From Amborella trichopoda (lineage: Eukaryota > Streptophyta > Magnoliopsida > Amborellales > Amborellaceae): DNA of 64,000 nt. Shown piece after piece: positions 22,985-34,341 of this stretch (within the stretch, counting starts at the first letter, position 1; each line of letters opens with the position of its first letter). The stretch lies in NCBI RefSeq assembly GCF_000471905.2, contig NW_006499677.1, forward strand, positions 164,094-228,093, given 5' to 3'. The notes under the pieces were generated by a model that was not told the origin of the DNA, made no database searches, and was given only the letters and a program-made list of their open reading frames with translations. Position numbers and translations under genes: made by a program.

Positions 22985-24330
22985 CACCATTAATGGACGG
23001 AGTTGGATGCCAATCCACTATTTCCTCTAACAATCTCATTTCTTAGATCATTAGATGAGCTAAGACTCCCGTAGATTTTCTACTTAGAGCGTGGGCCACA
23101 ACGTTAGCTTTTCCTGAATGATAATAGATTGTACAATCATAATCTTTTAAGAAATCCATCCATCTTGTCTGCCGCATATTTAAATCCTTCTGAGAGAAGA
23201 GGTATTTCAAAATCTTATGATCCGTGTATATTTTGAATTGCTCACCATATAGATAATGCCTCCATATTTTCCATGCGAATACTATTGCAGCTAGCTCTAA
23301 GTCATGAATTGGATGTTTTTTCTCATATTCTTTCAACTGTCTGGATACATATGCCACTACTTTCCCATATGCATTAATACACAGCCCAAACCTTTATGTG
23401 AAGCATCACTATAAATCACAAATCCCCCACTCCCCTCAAGAATAGTTAAAATAGGTGCTGAAGTTAATCGAACTTTTAGTTCTTGAAAACTCTCCTCACA
23501 TTCACTTGTCCACTCAAATTTGACATTTTTCTGTGTCAATCGAGTCAATGGGGTTGCGATTCGAGAAAATCCTTCTACAAATTTTCTGTAATATCCTGCC
23601 AATCCCAAAATGCTTCGAACTTCAGTCTCATTACTTGGATGTTTCCAATTAACAACGGCTTCAACCTTTGAAGGATCAACTGATAGACCTTCCTTTGATA
23701 TAACATGTCCTAAAAATGTCACTTGTTCAAGCCAAAATTCACATTTACTAAGTTTGACATACAATTTCTTTTCTCTTAATATTTACAATACCATTCTTAC
23801 ATGCTGCTCATGTTCCTTCTGATTCTTGGAATAAATTAAAATATCATCGATGAATACCACAATAAATTTATCCAAAAAGGGCCTAAAGATCCGATTCATC
23901 AAATCCATAAATGTAGCTGGTGCATTGGTTAATCCAAAAGGCATGACTAAAAATTCATAATGGCCATACCTCGTTCTTAAAGCTGTCTTGGGAACATCTT
24001 CACTTTTAATCTTAAGCTGATGGTATCCAGATCTAAGATCAATTTTTTAAAACACTTGTGATCCTTGTAATTGATCAAATAAATCATCAATTCTAGGTAA
24101 TGGATACTTCTTTTTCACTGTCACTTAGTTCAACTGTCTATAATCAATACACAATCTCATAGTCCCATCTTTCTTTTTGACAAACAGTACTGGAGCACCC
24201 CAAGGTGACACACTGGGCTTGATAAAACCTTTATCTAATAATTCTTCCAATTGTTGTTTCAGTTCTTTAAGTTTTGCAAGTGCCATTCTGTAAGGTGCCT
24301 TAGAAATTGGTGCTACCCTTGGCAATAATT
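22985..24330 (-). pseudogene. Tekay reverse transcriptase and RNase H remnant, minus copy
   Basis: Minus strand. Reverse transcriptase begins with [40 protein letters not shown] (24,125-24,325) and continues to the [15 protein letters not shown] thumb and RNase H connection (23,357-23,764). RNase H has [29 protein letters not shown] and [12 protein letters not shown] (23,043-23,440). Catalytic Asp positions typical of RNase H (SDAS, TDHK) are visible. Mirror image of 25,440-26,700. Broken fossil. Confidence 0.92.
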
Positions 24331-24937
24331 CAATGGAGAATTCAATTTCCCTGTCAAACGGTTATCCTCGCAATTCTTTTGATAAAACGTCGGGAAATTC
24401 TCGAATAACCGGAGTGGTATCCAAATTTATTTCTTCCTTCCTATCTTCTTTGATATAGGCAATAAAGCCTTGACACCATTTTCGAAGGAGGCGATTAGCT
24501 CGAATACAAGAGATTAAATATGATGGGAAGTCTTCTTTGACACCATTGAAGTAAAATACTGGTTGATTCGGAATACTAAAGGTAACAATTTTCTTATAAC
24601 AATCAATACTTGCATGGTATGCAGAAAGCCAATCCATGCCTAAGATTACATCAAAATCATGAATTTTCGGGAGTATTAAATCACCCAACAGTTCCTTTTC
24701 TTCTATCTTTATTACACATGATTTGTACACTATATTGGTGTTAATTGAATTTCCCATTGGTGTGGCTACCTCTAGAATGTATTCTAACTGTTCTAACCTT
24801 TAAGTGGCATGCAAAGTGTTGTGACACAAATGAATGAGTAGATCAAGAATCAATCAAAACATGAGCTACTTTTTGGAAGATAGTAAGAGTACCTTGGATC
24901 ACTGATTTTGAGGCCTGAGCGTCTTGCTCGGTAATCG
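24331..24937 (-). pseudogene. Tekay protease region remnant, minus copy
   Basis: The minus strand encodes the [23 protein letters not shown] block typical of the aspartic protease C-terminal half in Tekay elements, then REFPDVLSKELRG, the linker to reverse transcriptase. Relics of the active-site neighbourhood lie near 24,800-24,870. The strand switches at about 24,937. Broken fossil. Confidence 0.85.
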
Positions 24938-26985
24938 CGTTGCATGTCACTTAAAGGTAGAACCGGAACAGTTAGAATACATTCTAGAGGTAGCCACACC
25001 GATGGGAAATTCAATTAACACCAATATAGTGTACAAATCTTGTGTAATAAAGATAGAAGAAAAGAAACTGTTGGTTGATTTAATACTCCTGGAAATTCAA
25101 TATTTTGATTTAATCTTAGGCATGGATTGGCATTCTGCATACCATGCAAGTATTGATTGTTATAAGAAAATCGTAACCTTTAGTATTCCGAATCAACCAA
25201 TATTTTACTTCAATGGTGTCAAAAAAGACTCCCCATCATATTTAATCTCTTGTATTCGAGCTAATCGCCTCCTTCGAAAAGGGTGTCAAGGCTTTCTTGC
25301 CTATATCAAAGAAGATAGGAAGGAAGAAATAAATTTGGATACCACTCCGGTTATCCGAGAATTTCCCGACGTTTTTCCAGAAGAATTACCAGGATTACCG
25401 CCTGACAAGGAAATTGAATTCTCCATTGAATTATTGCCAGGGGTAGCACCAATTTTTAAGGCACCTTATAGAATGGCACTTGCAGAACTTAAAGCACTGA
25501 AACCACAATTGGAAGAATTATTAGATAAAGGTTTTATCAAGCCCAGTGTGTCACCTTGGGGTGCTCCAGTACTGTTTGTCAAAAAGAAAGATGGGACTAT
25601 GAGATTGTGTACTGGTTATAGACAGTTGAACCAAGTGACAGTGAAAAATAAGTATCCATTACCTAGAATTGATGATTTATTTAATCAATTACAAGGATCA
25701 CAAGTGTTTTCAAAAATTGATCGTAGATCTGGATACCATCAGCTTAAGATTAAAAGTGATGATGTTCCCAAGACAGCTTTCAGAACGAGGTATGGCCTTT
25801 ATGAATTTTTAGTCATGCCTTTTGGATTAACCAATGCACTGACTGCATTTATGGATTTGATGAATCAGATCTTTTGGCCCTTTTTGGATAAATTTATTGT
25901 GGTATTCATCGATGATATTTTAATTTACTCCAAGAATCAGAAGGAACATGAGCAGCATGTAAGAATGGTATTGCAAATATTAAGAGAAAAGAAATTGTAT
26001 GTCAAACGTAGTAAATGTGAATTTTGGCTTGAACAAGTGACATTTTTAGGACATGTTATATCAAAGGAAGGTCTATCAGTTGATCCTTCAAAAGTTGAAG
26101 CCGTTGTCAATTGGAAACAACCAAGTAATGTGACTGAAATTTGAAGCTTTTTGGGATTGGCAGGATATTACAGAAAATTTGTAGAAGGATTTTCTCGAAT
26201 CGCAACCCCATTGACTCGATTGACACAGAAAAATATCAAATTTGAGTGGACAGGTGAATGTGAGGAGAGTTTTCAAGAACTAAAAGTTCGATTAACTTCA
26301 GCACCTATTTTAACTATTCTTGAGGGGAGTGGGGGATTTGTGATTTATAGTGATGCTTCACATAAAGGCTTGGGCTGTGTATTAATGCAATATGGGAAAG
26401 TAGTGGCATATGCATCCAGACAGTTGAAAGAATATGAGAAAAAATATCCAATTCATGACTTGGAGTTAGCTGCAATAGTATTTGCTTTGAAAATATGGAG
26501 GCATTATCTAAATGGTGAGCAATTCGAAATATACACGGATCATAAGAGTTTGAAATACCTCTTCTCTCAAAAGGATTTAAATATGCGGCAGATAAGATGG
26601 ATGGATTTCTTAAAAGATTATGATTGTACAACCCATTATCATTCAGGAAAAGCTAACGTTGTGGCTGACGCTCTAAGTAGAAAATCTACAGGAGTCTTAG
26701 CTCATCTAATGATCCATGAAATGAGATTGTTAGAGGAAATAGTGGATTGGCATTCAACTCCGTCCATTAATGGTGTGGTAAGTATGATTGCCAACATTAA
26801 GGCAGAACCCCAATTAATCCAACAGATTCGATTGGCAAAAAAGAAAGACCCTCACCTTATAACAATTATAGAAGAGGTGAAGCAAGGAAAGAGAGATGAA
26901 TTCTCTATATGTAGTGAGGATTTGCTAAGATTCAAAGGTCGGGTTTGTGTCCCGAATGATGAGAGTGTGAAGAAAGCTATCTTGG
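24938..26985 (+). pseudogene. Tekay protease, reverse transcriptase, RNase H and integrase-start remnant, plus copy
   Basis: The best preserved pol stretch in the window. In order: protease C-terminal half ([19 protein letters not shown], about 25,100); linker [16 protein letters not shown] (25,360); reverse transcriptase with [19 protein letters not shown] (25,540), the [14 protein letters not shown] block (25,710), MPFGLTNA (25,815) and the catalytic [10 protein letters not shown] (25,910); RNase H with [10 protein letters not shown] (26,345), [11 protein letters not shown] (26,535) and ADALSRKS (26,665); then the start of integrase. Fossil with few breaks compared with the Tat elements; probably young. 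Confidence 0.93.
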
Positions 26986-28090
26986 ACAATCCACCCAGGC
27001 AGTCAGTTACAGGAAATGGTGGGTGTAATATCGAACAATTTAAGAAATTAAACCCACCTTCTTTTAAGGGTGTTGTAAACCCACTGGAAGCCGAGGGATG
27101 GATTATGCAATTGGAAAAAATATTCGAGGTTATGGAATGTCCTGATGATAGGAAGGTGGCCTTGGCAGTTTTTATGTTAGAAGGTGAGGCACAACACTGG
27201 TGGCCAATGACAAAAAGAGTATTGGTCAAAGAAAATAAACCCTTGACTTGAGAAGTATTTCTAGAGGCTTTTAATGAAAAGTATTTTCCAGATTTTATTC
27301 GAGACCAAAAAGAAATGGAATTTCTAGAATTAGTCTAAGGAAATAGGACAATAGCACAGTACGAGGCCAAGTTTACTGAATTGGCCAGGTTTGCACCACA
27401 TATGATTAACAGTGAGGCAAGAAAGGTGAAGAAATTTGAAAAGGGTCTCAGGCCAGCTATTAGAAGCAGAATATCAGTCTTGAAATTAAGAACTTATGTT
27501 GAAATAGTGGATCGAGCCCAAATTATCGAAAATGATTTTGAAGATTACCAAAAGATGAAAAATCAGAAAAGTCATGTTAGACCTACATCATCTAATCGAC
27601 AACAGTTTGAAAGGTCAAACAAGAAGCCAAGGCCCTCGCCATTTCAAAGCCCAATAGAACCATGTAGAAAATGTGGGAAAAACCATAGATCAAGCCCTTG
27701 TTATTGGAATACCGGAGCCTGTTTTAAATGTGGAAAATTGGCACACCAGATTAGACAATGTCCTAGCTTACAGACACAACAACTTCCAAAGCAAGGAGAG
27801 ATAGCTTCAAAGCCTCTGATGAAGGGAAGAGTATTTGCGATTACCGAGCAAGACGCTCAGGCCTCAAAATCAGTGATCCAAGGTACTCTTACTATCTTCC
27901 AAAAAGTAGCTCATGTTTTGATTGATCCTGGATCTACTCATTCATTTGTGTCACAACACTTTGCGTGCCACTTAAAGGTAGAACCAGAACAGTTAGAATA
28001 CATTCTAAAGGTAGCCACACCGATGGGAAATTCAATTAACACCAATATAGTGTACAAATTATGTGTAATAAAGATAGAAGAAAATGAACT
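26986..28090 (+). pseudogene. Tekay gag and protease-start remnant, placed after pol
   Basis: Gag capsid motifs ([47 protein letters not shown]) are followed by FAPHMINSEARKVKKFEKGL and a double zinc knuckle (CRKCGKNHRSSPC, then CFKCGKLAHQIRQCP, near 27,665-27,770). Next is the aspartic protease active site VLIDPGSTHSFVS near 27,915. Gag normally precedes pol; here it follows the start of integrase directly, so the block is a recombination product of two copies. It ends abruptly in LTR sequence at 28,091. Fossil. Confidence 0.9.
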
Positions 28091-28373
28091 GTTTTATTTC
28101 TACTTATTATTATGAATTTTAGGCGCGATAAATTTTATGCGCACGCGACCTCATTATCTTGAAAAATAATCTTATTAATAAAAATTGTGATATTTTATCT
28201 ATGTTAGAAATTTTAAATGCTGTAAATTCTTAGAAAAATAAATTTATTGTTTTTCCTTGTCTATTGTTAGAAAATTTTAAATATTGTAAAATTATTAGAA
28301 ATAAATGTGATATTTCTGCTTTTAGTAAAATTGTGATATTTCTTTCTGTTGTTTTTGAATATTTAGATATTGT

Positions 28374-28393
28374 NNNNNNNNNNNNNNNNNNNN
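28374..28393. other. Assembly gap (20 N)
   Basis: Short run of N inside an LTR copy. Compared with 32,515-32,610, some LTR sequence is represented only by the gap. Confidence 0.97.
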
Positions 28394-28671
28394 CCATAAA
28401 TTGTGATAATTCCGTATTCTTGAAATTCTATAAGAGTTTTTCCTACACCTATTAAACTGGCAATTATGCTAGAATGCCTTTACGAACTTCTACCTTTCTA
28501 AATTTGAGCCCAAAATAATTGATTGGTTATTTTTGAAATGTTATTGAAAGTGAATGTTATTAATGGTTTCAGTGAGATTCATATTAATGATTTTAGTGAT
28601 ACGTTGAGTACATGATATTACTGCTTTCGAATATTTAAAGAGATTTAGAAATACTTTAAATATGCAAGTGG

Positions 28672-28880
28672 ACTCATCCGGTTCGCCGGTGAGGTATAAG
28701 TGGACCTATCCGGGACGTCGGTAGGGATTAAGTGGACTCATCCGGTACGCCGGTGAGGTATAGGTGGACCTGCAAGGATTAAGTGGACCTATCTGGGACG
28801 CCGATAGGGATTAAGTGGACCTATCAGGACGCTGATGGGGTATATAGGTGACCTACTTGGGACGCCGGTAGGGTATTTTG
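28672..28880 (+). repeat. Hairpin minisatellite in Tekay LTR, copy 3
   Basis: Plus-orientation copy of the dyad array: 'gtggacctatc...gatagggatt' and 'gtggactcatccgg...ccggtgaggta' units follow each other up to 'gacctacttggg...ggtagggta'. Confidence 0.85.
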
Positions 28881-29291
28881 TGAAATCTTTTTAATTATGC
28901 CTTGATGCTAAAATGTGATATGTATTTCAATTATTCGGATTATACTTAATTATGCATTTTTGAAAGTGAAATTGTTAATGCATTCCTCTTAATAGATCTC
29001 CTTTTTGAAAATATTGATATCTTTCAATCATGATTATTTTTAGGATTATGATGATTACTTACTGAGTAGCCAAACTCATCAAATTATGGTAAGCATTTTT
29101 TCAGGATAAATGCGGATTCATTTTGAGTGCTAGTCAAGATCAACCTTGGAAGATATTGTTGTTGTGCTAGCTTTCTTTATTTACTTTGTAAGACCTCGCC
29201 ACTGTAAATTTGTCCTATCAAGAGATGTATATATGTTTTGGACTGTCACATTTCAAGAATATCTGTATTGAAATTTCATGGGGGTGTGACA

Positions 29292-30889
29292 CGCCCCCAC
29301 ACATACGTGCACATCCCCTTTACATACATTTTCACGAACGTAGTTCCCTAACCAACCCATTTGTGTGCATGCACCATCTTCAGTGCTTCCCCAATGAAGC
29401 CATTCGTTTCACTACCACTATTTCATCATTCCTCAATGAGTCTCACCCATGCTCACAAAACGGCAAGCCACCTCGGCACCCATACTCCCCGTCAGCTAGT
29501 GGGTTACCATTTTCCAACCACCATTCATCATCTTCAATCTTTCATAGGCAACCTCCCAAAGTGAGCTAAAACCACCACCATACTCACTCCATGCCTCTAC
29601 CGACTGCCATTAATCACCACTATAGTCCAGCTGTATGACCAGCTGTATGACCCTACACTATAGTGCACGTCCTAGCCGCATGATGTTAAAAGGCTAACAC
29701 AGGTCTCAAAGACATGATCCTAAACACGCCTTCATAAAAAGGGGCATCATCTACACCTAGACAAGGGAATGCCATGAGTAAAAGTGACGGACGGGCATGG
29801 TCACGAAACCATGAGTAAAAGAGTTATGTGAAAACAAAAATCTAGGCATGGTGAAAACCCCAAATGGCACCATGAGGAAAAACGGATGCCCGCTAGGTCA
29901 TGGGTAAAAGAGCCCAAAAATAAAGAAAGTTAGTGAAAACCGTCTTTTACGGCACCATTTCCCTTGTTCAAGGGAAAACCCGCAAAGGGTGCTTGGACCG
30001 ACAAAGCAGGTTGACGCACTACCACAGCCTCAGCCGCCACCCAATTGCTAAACAAGCATGATTCTATGAGGTCTACTTAAAATCCTCAGCCTCCAGCATT
30101 CTATCACAAGACAAAATGGCTCACCAGGGAGTGAGAGTCGCATAAGATCTCCCATGTTTCATCTCTGCAAACAACAAGAGTCCTTGAGGGTGAGGGCGAC
30201 GATCGAAATATCCCTCTTATATGCTAAAAGACCATCACGAAGGCAAGAAACTGACGAAGCTAGGTCCTAACTTGCCAGAGACTTCAGGGTTATTCCTCGC
30301 CATGAGATCACCTCACCTAAAACCTTCCTTAGCAGATAGACTCAGAGTGTCGAGACATGCCCCTGACTGGACCAGACAAGATGGGGCCCACGAGGCGGCC
30401 TCACTAAAATCCCCCTAGCCAATAGGCCCAGACTTTTGGGCAGGTCAAAAGCCCCCTACTAGACCCCGCTAGATGATACCTACAGAGATACCCTAATCAT
30501 CAAAAGCAAACCTGGTGTAGCAACGAACAATGCCAACCAAAGGTTCATAGCACTCGGCCTCCAAGTTGGCCTGATTCTGGCCGATGAGGTCCCTATAAAA
30601 TCCTCAAGCTGTCAGAATCATGAATAGTTCCTCAAGGGTGAGGACTTCGACAGGATCCCTCAAACATCTCTTTTTCCCCTACAAGTCTCCACTGGTGGAC
30701 CCGTACATTGCATCCAAACGTCTGAGCATTCTACTTGCAGCATTGTGTGGATCTCCTTAGTGTTCACGTAGTCATGTGGCTAGCAAGAGGGATTTTCCTG
30801 AATGATTGTACTTCTCAATTCTCTATAAGCACAACATTCGGTGTGGCATGCTATCAGAAGATATTTGTCGCATTATTTTAATGTCTTGC
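29292..30889. other. Gene-free stretch
   Basis: Begins right after the LTR end with 'cgcccccacacatacgtg'. Short ORFs (for example 29,210-29,569 and 30,221-30,418) carry no family motif and overlap one another in several frames. Fragments of the 35-bp minisatellite are at 29,630-29,690. 'ccatgagtaaaag' recurs three times at 29,770-29,910. I see no RNA gene or transposon end. Confidence 0.5.
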
Positions 30890-31230
30890 TATAGGGACGT
30901 GCATTATAGTTTTAAGGTATTGTTGCTTGGACCATGGCTATGCAGTTTAAAGTCTTGCTGCTAGGACCATGCAGTTTAAGGTCATGCTACTAGACCTCCA
31001 CCACAGTTTAAGGTCATATAGTTTGGACCATGGTGTTAAGCCTTTTAATGCCATATGGCCAGGACGTGCACTACAGTTTCAGGTCATACAGCTGGATTGT
31101 GGTTATGCAATTTAGAGTCATGCAACAACGACCTCGCAGTTTAAGGTCGTTCGACTAGACCTCCGCTACAGTTTAAAGTCATATAGTTTTGACCATGGAG
31201 TTTAAGGTCTGCACCTAGACCATTTTATGT
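30890..31230 (-). repeat. 35-bp minisatellite, inverted array
   Basis: Units of the form 'gaccatgcagtttaaggtcatg' are the reverse complement of the array at 12,240-13,420. About 9-10 irregular units. Confidence 0.82.
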
Positions 31231-31454
31231 GGGTAGAGAATGTTACTCCATGGGGAATAGGGTGGTAACTGGAGACTTGACTCCCTCAAGATGCAAAGTA
31301 GTGTCCTACTTGTGGTGATGACAGGTCACGATTTGGGGAAACTGGAAAACTCCACAGTCAGCAGCGCTATAGCATGCACGACGCTATGTTTTGATGACGT
31401 GCGCATGACATTAAGCCCAGATGACGCGATCACGGTATTCGATCTTGAGGAAGC

Positions 31455-31630
31455 ACACGGTGATATCCTCTTTTGAAGCGTGCGATGATAGCCTCTTGTA
31501 AAGCTACGACGATAGCCTCTGTGGGATGCATGCAGCGATAGCCTCTGTACGAAGCGCGCGACAATCGCCTCGGTGCGAAACATGCCAACAATAGCCTCTA
31601 TGGGAAGCGCGCGGCGATAGCTCTTTCGGT
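31455..31630 (+). repeat. GCGATAGCCTC short tandem repeat
   Basis: Five units of about 24-35 bp with the core (G)CGATAGCCTCTGTGGGA followed by AGCGCGCG-like words. The same core is found singly or in small groups at 34,200-34,265, 38,095-38,345, 42,725-42,950 and 60,755-61,090, in otherwise unrelated LTRs. Confidence 0.7.
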
Positions 31631-31751
31631 CCTCGAGCTTGCCCCACCCCGGTCTGGTCCCATCACTAACTGAAGACGACGACTAGAGCGTCATTTCGAA
31701 CTTGTGAGGGCCACTTCGCAGCACCATTATAACAATCTTAAACTTTAAAAC

Positions 31752-31757
31752 AAAAAA

Positions 31758-31789
<32 letters not shown>
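31752..31789. repeat. A-rich tract
   Basis: 36 A in a 38-base stretch, just left of the LTR start at 31,811. It could be the tail of a retroposon lying to the left, but no SINE promoter boxes or target-site repeats were found. Confidence 0.8.
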
Positions 31790-32009
31790 TGAAATGAAAC
31801 TTTTAATAAGTGATGGTCCATATGAGCATGATAGCCCATAGGGACCATCACCATTTTCAAAGCTTTTAGTTTGAGTTTGTTTGTTTGCTGCTGCCTTGCC
31901 ACGTCCAGTGGATGTGGGCTTTAAGTGTATAAGAGGTAATATAAACGTTACACCTCATGTATGAGGTGTAACTTAATAAAATATTATTATAAGGTGTCGT
32001 AAGAGTTTA

Positions 32010-32050
32010 AATACGAGAGGCGAGGTTTCTCTCTCTCTCTCTCTCTCTAG
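32010..32050 (+). promoter_or_regulatory. Probable LTR core promoter (TATA-like and CT patch)
   Basis: GTTTAAATACGAG is followed within 20 bases by ten CT repeats. A TATA-like box plus pyrimidine patch is a common plant core-promoter layout. The matching region of family C LTRs keeps the CT-rich stretch and the following 'ccgaatttttatcggaagctc' block. Confidence 0.5.
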
Positions 32051-32954
32051 CCGAATTTTTATCGGAAGCTCTCTCACAAAATATTTTAGGTAAGTGACAT
32101 CGTCTTCCTGAAAAATTGTATGTTTTTAATAAATAGTGATATTTTCATCCAGGATCTTTATTTTATAAGCTTTGTGTGTAAGTGACCTCATTATCTCGAA
32201 AAATAATCCATTCTTTTTAAAAATAAAATGAAATAATGATTTCTACTTATTATCATGAATTTTAGGCGCAATAAATTTTATGCGCACGCGACCTCATTAT
32301 CTTGAAAAATAATCTTTTTAATAAAAATTGTGATATTTTATCTATGTTAGAAATTTTAAATGCTGTAAGTTATTAGAAATAAATTTATTTACTTTTTTTG
32401 TCGACTGTTAGAAAATTTTAGATAATGTAAAATTATTAGAAATAAATGTGATAATTCTGCTTTTACTAAAATTGTGAGATTTCCTTCTACTGCTTTTTTT
32501 ATATTTAGACATTGTAAAATTCATGTGCAAATGACTGCCTTATTATTTAAAAATTGATATTTTTTTAATTGATTCTAGCATTGTTGTGAAATGTTTATTT
32601 GTGAATTGATATCCCATAAATTGTGATAATTCTGTATTCTTGAATTTCTATAAGAGTTTTTCTATAGATATTAAAGTGTCAATTATGCTAGAATGTCTTT
32701 ACAAACTGCTACCTTTCTAAAATTGAGCCCAAAATATTTGATTGGTTATTTTTGAAATGTTAATGAAAGTGACTATTATTAATGGTTTAAGTGAAATTCA
32801 TATTAATGATTATTAATGGTTTTAGTGAAATTCATATTAATGATTATTAATGGTTTCAGTGAAATTCATATTAATGATTTCAATGATATGTTGAGTACAT
32901 GATATTTGCTGCTTTCGAATGTTTAAAGAGATTTAGAAATAATTTAAGTATGCA

Positions 32955-33165
32955 AGTGGACTCATCCGGTTCGCGGGTGAGGTATAAGTGGACCTATCCG
33001 GGACGCTGGTAGGGATTAATTGGACTCATCCGGTACGCCGGTGAGGTATAAGTGGACCTGCAGGGATTAATTGGACCTATCTGGGACGCCGATAGGGATT
33101 AAGTGGACCCATCAGGACGCTGATGGGGTATATAGGTGACCTACTTGGGTTGCCAGTAGGGTAAT
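32955..33165 (+). repeat. Hairpin minisatellite in Tekay LTR, copy 4
   Basis: Six units. Stems: CTCATCCGG at 33,025-33,033 with CCGGTGAG at 33,038-33,045 (one bulged T); CCTATC at 33,076-33,081 with GATAGG at 33,091-33,096; CCCATCA at 33,108-33,114 with TGATGGG at 33,121-33,127. Loops are 4-9 nt. Confidence 0.88.
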
Positions 33166-33582
33166 TTGTGAAATCCTTTGAATTGTGCACTACCGTTAAA
33201 GTGTTATATGCATTTCAATTATTCGGATTATACTTAATTATGCATTTATTGAAAGTGAAACTGTTGATGCATTTCTGTTAATATATCTTTTTTTGAAAAA
33301 TATTGATATCTTCCAACCATGATTATTTTTAGGATTATGATGATCACTTACTGAGTAGCCAAACTCATCAAACTATGGTAAACATTTTTTCAAGATAACT
33401 GCGGATTCATTTTGAGTGCTAGTCGAGATCAACCTTGGAAGATATTGTTGTTGTGCTAGCTTTCTTTATTTACTTTGTAAGACCTCGCCACTGTAAATTT
33501 GTCCTATCAATAGATGTATATATGTTTTGTTTGTCACATCTCAGGAAGAACAGTATTGTAAATTCTTGGGGTGTGACAATTA

Positions 33583-33594
33583 TGGTATCATAGC
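33583..33594 (+). other. Primer-binding site, initiator-Met tRNA type
   Basis: TGGTATCATAGC lies four bases after the LTR end. The common plant LTR primer site is TGGTATCAGAGC, complementary to the 3' end of initiator tRNA-Met; one base differs. Confidence 0.75.
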
Positions 33595-33599
33595 AATAG

Positions 33600-34341
33600 G
33601 TTTAGGATTCTTAGAAAAGGATGTACTTAAAATCACATTTATTGTGTGTACAGACGGGGATAAAGTCACATTTATTGTAGAGGGGCCAGGGGATCCTGAC
33701 GATCTTCTGGTTATCGGGAGAGAAGAAGGAGAATAAGTAGTGGCTCTGATGAAAACTCTGTGATGTTTGGGCAAGTTGAGGAGTGTAAAGAAAGGAGAAG
33801 GTAAACTTGCAGGGTCAATGGGGATCTTTTTCAGGAGTTCTGGTGATTTTTGTCAGCTTCAATCACCGGTGGAAAAGAGGGAATATACAGGGAAGGGCTT
33901 CCCAGTGAGTTGGAGTGAGTTCTTAGTGAGGGAAGGAAACGTCGGTGAGAACCCGACGTGTCGCGAGGCTGTAACGGTGGGGGAGGGTAAGGGCTTTGGG
34001 ATGGCGAACGGTCACCCTCCACACTCGCGGTGACAGGCCACGCCTTGAGTGTCAGGCAGCGTGCCCAGATTTCAAGGGACGTGGTGTGCCGCACGTGTGA
34101 TGCATGTAAACAGCTGGAGCACAAGTGTTAGACTCAGACGACGTTACCCCACAGCTCATCTTGGTCTTTGTGCACTGCTTCTGATTTACTTTGGCAGATG
34201 GTGATAGCCCCTTGGTCGTGAGATGACGATAATACCTCAGTGGGCAGACGGTGATAGCCTCCACCAATGCCGTTGATGTTAAGCTTGTGTCTTGGTGATT
34301 GATTGTGCGTAGACGGTGGTTGGATAAATCGTCTTTAATGA
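33600..34341 (+). other. Leader-like stretch without a clear gene
   Basis: Between the primer-binding site and the unrecognised coding region. Short frames in several phases have no motifs. GATAGCC words at 34,200-34,260 resemble the repeat at 31,455-31,630. It could be element leader or inserted DNA; I cannot decide. Confidence 0.4.

Larger units (their letters stand above)
28091..29291 (+). mobile_element. Tekay-type LTR (family C) right part, plus
   Basis: Plus orientation, ending with GGGGTGTGACA at 29,291. Parallel to 32,235-33,578 and the mirror image of 14,802-16,100. It contains the hairpin array 28,672-28,880. A 20-base N gap lies at 28,374-28,393. No gene. Confidence 0.87.
31811..33578 (+). 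mobile_element. Tekay-type 5' LTR, plus (element E)
   Basis: Starts about TGATGGTCC (31,811) and ends GGGGTGTGACA (33,578), followed after four bases by a primer-binding site. Its right 1.4 kb aligns with family C LTRs; its U3 is shorter and different, so it is a separate subfamily. It has TTTAAATAC (32,010) just before a CT repeat (32,029-32,049), an AG/GTAAGT word at 32,086 and a hairpin array (32,955-33,165). A 49-bp segment around 'aatggtttnagtgaaattcatattaatgatt' is tandemly repeated at 32,780-32,880. Confidence 0.87.

Noticed and set aside
31250-31789. Retroposon (SINE-like) with poly-A tail
   Set aside because: An A-rich tract is present, but no A/B promoter boxes, no tRNA-like head and no flanking repeats were found.
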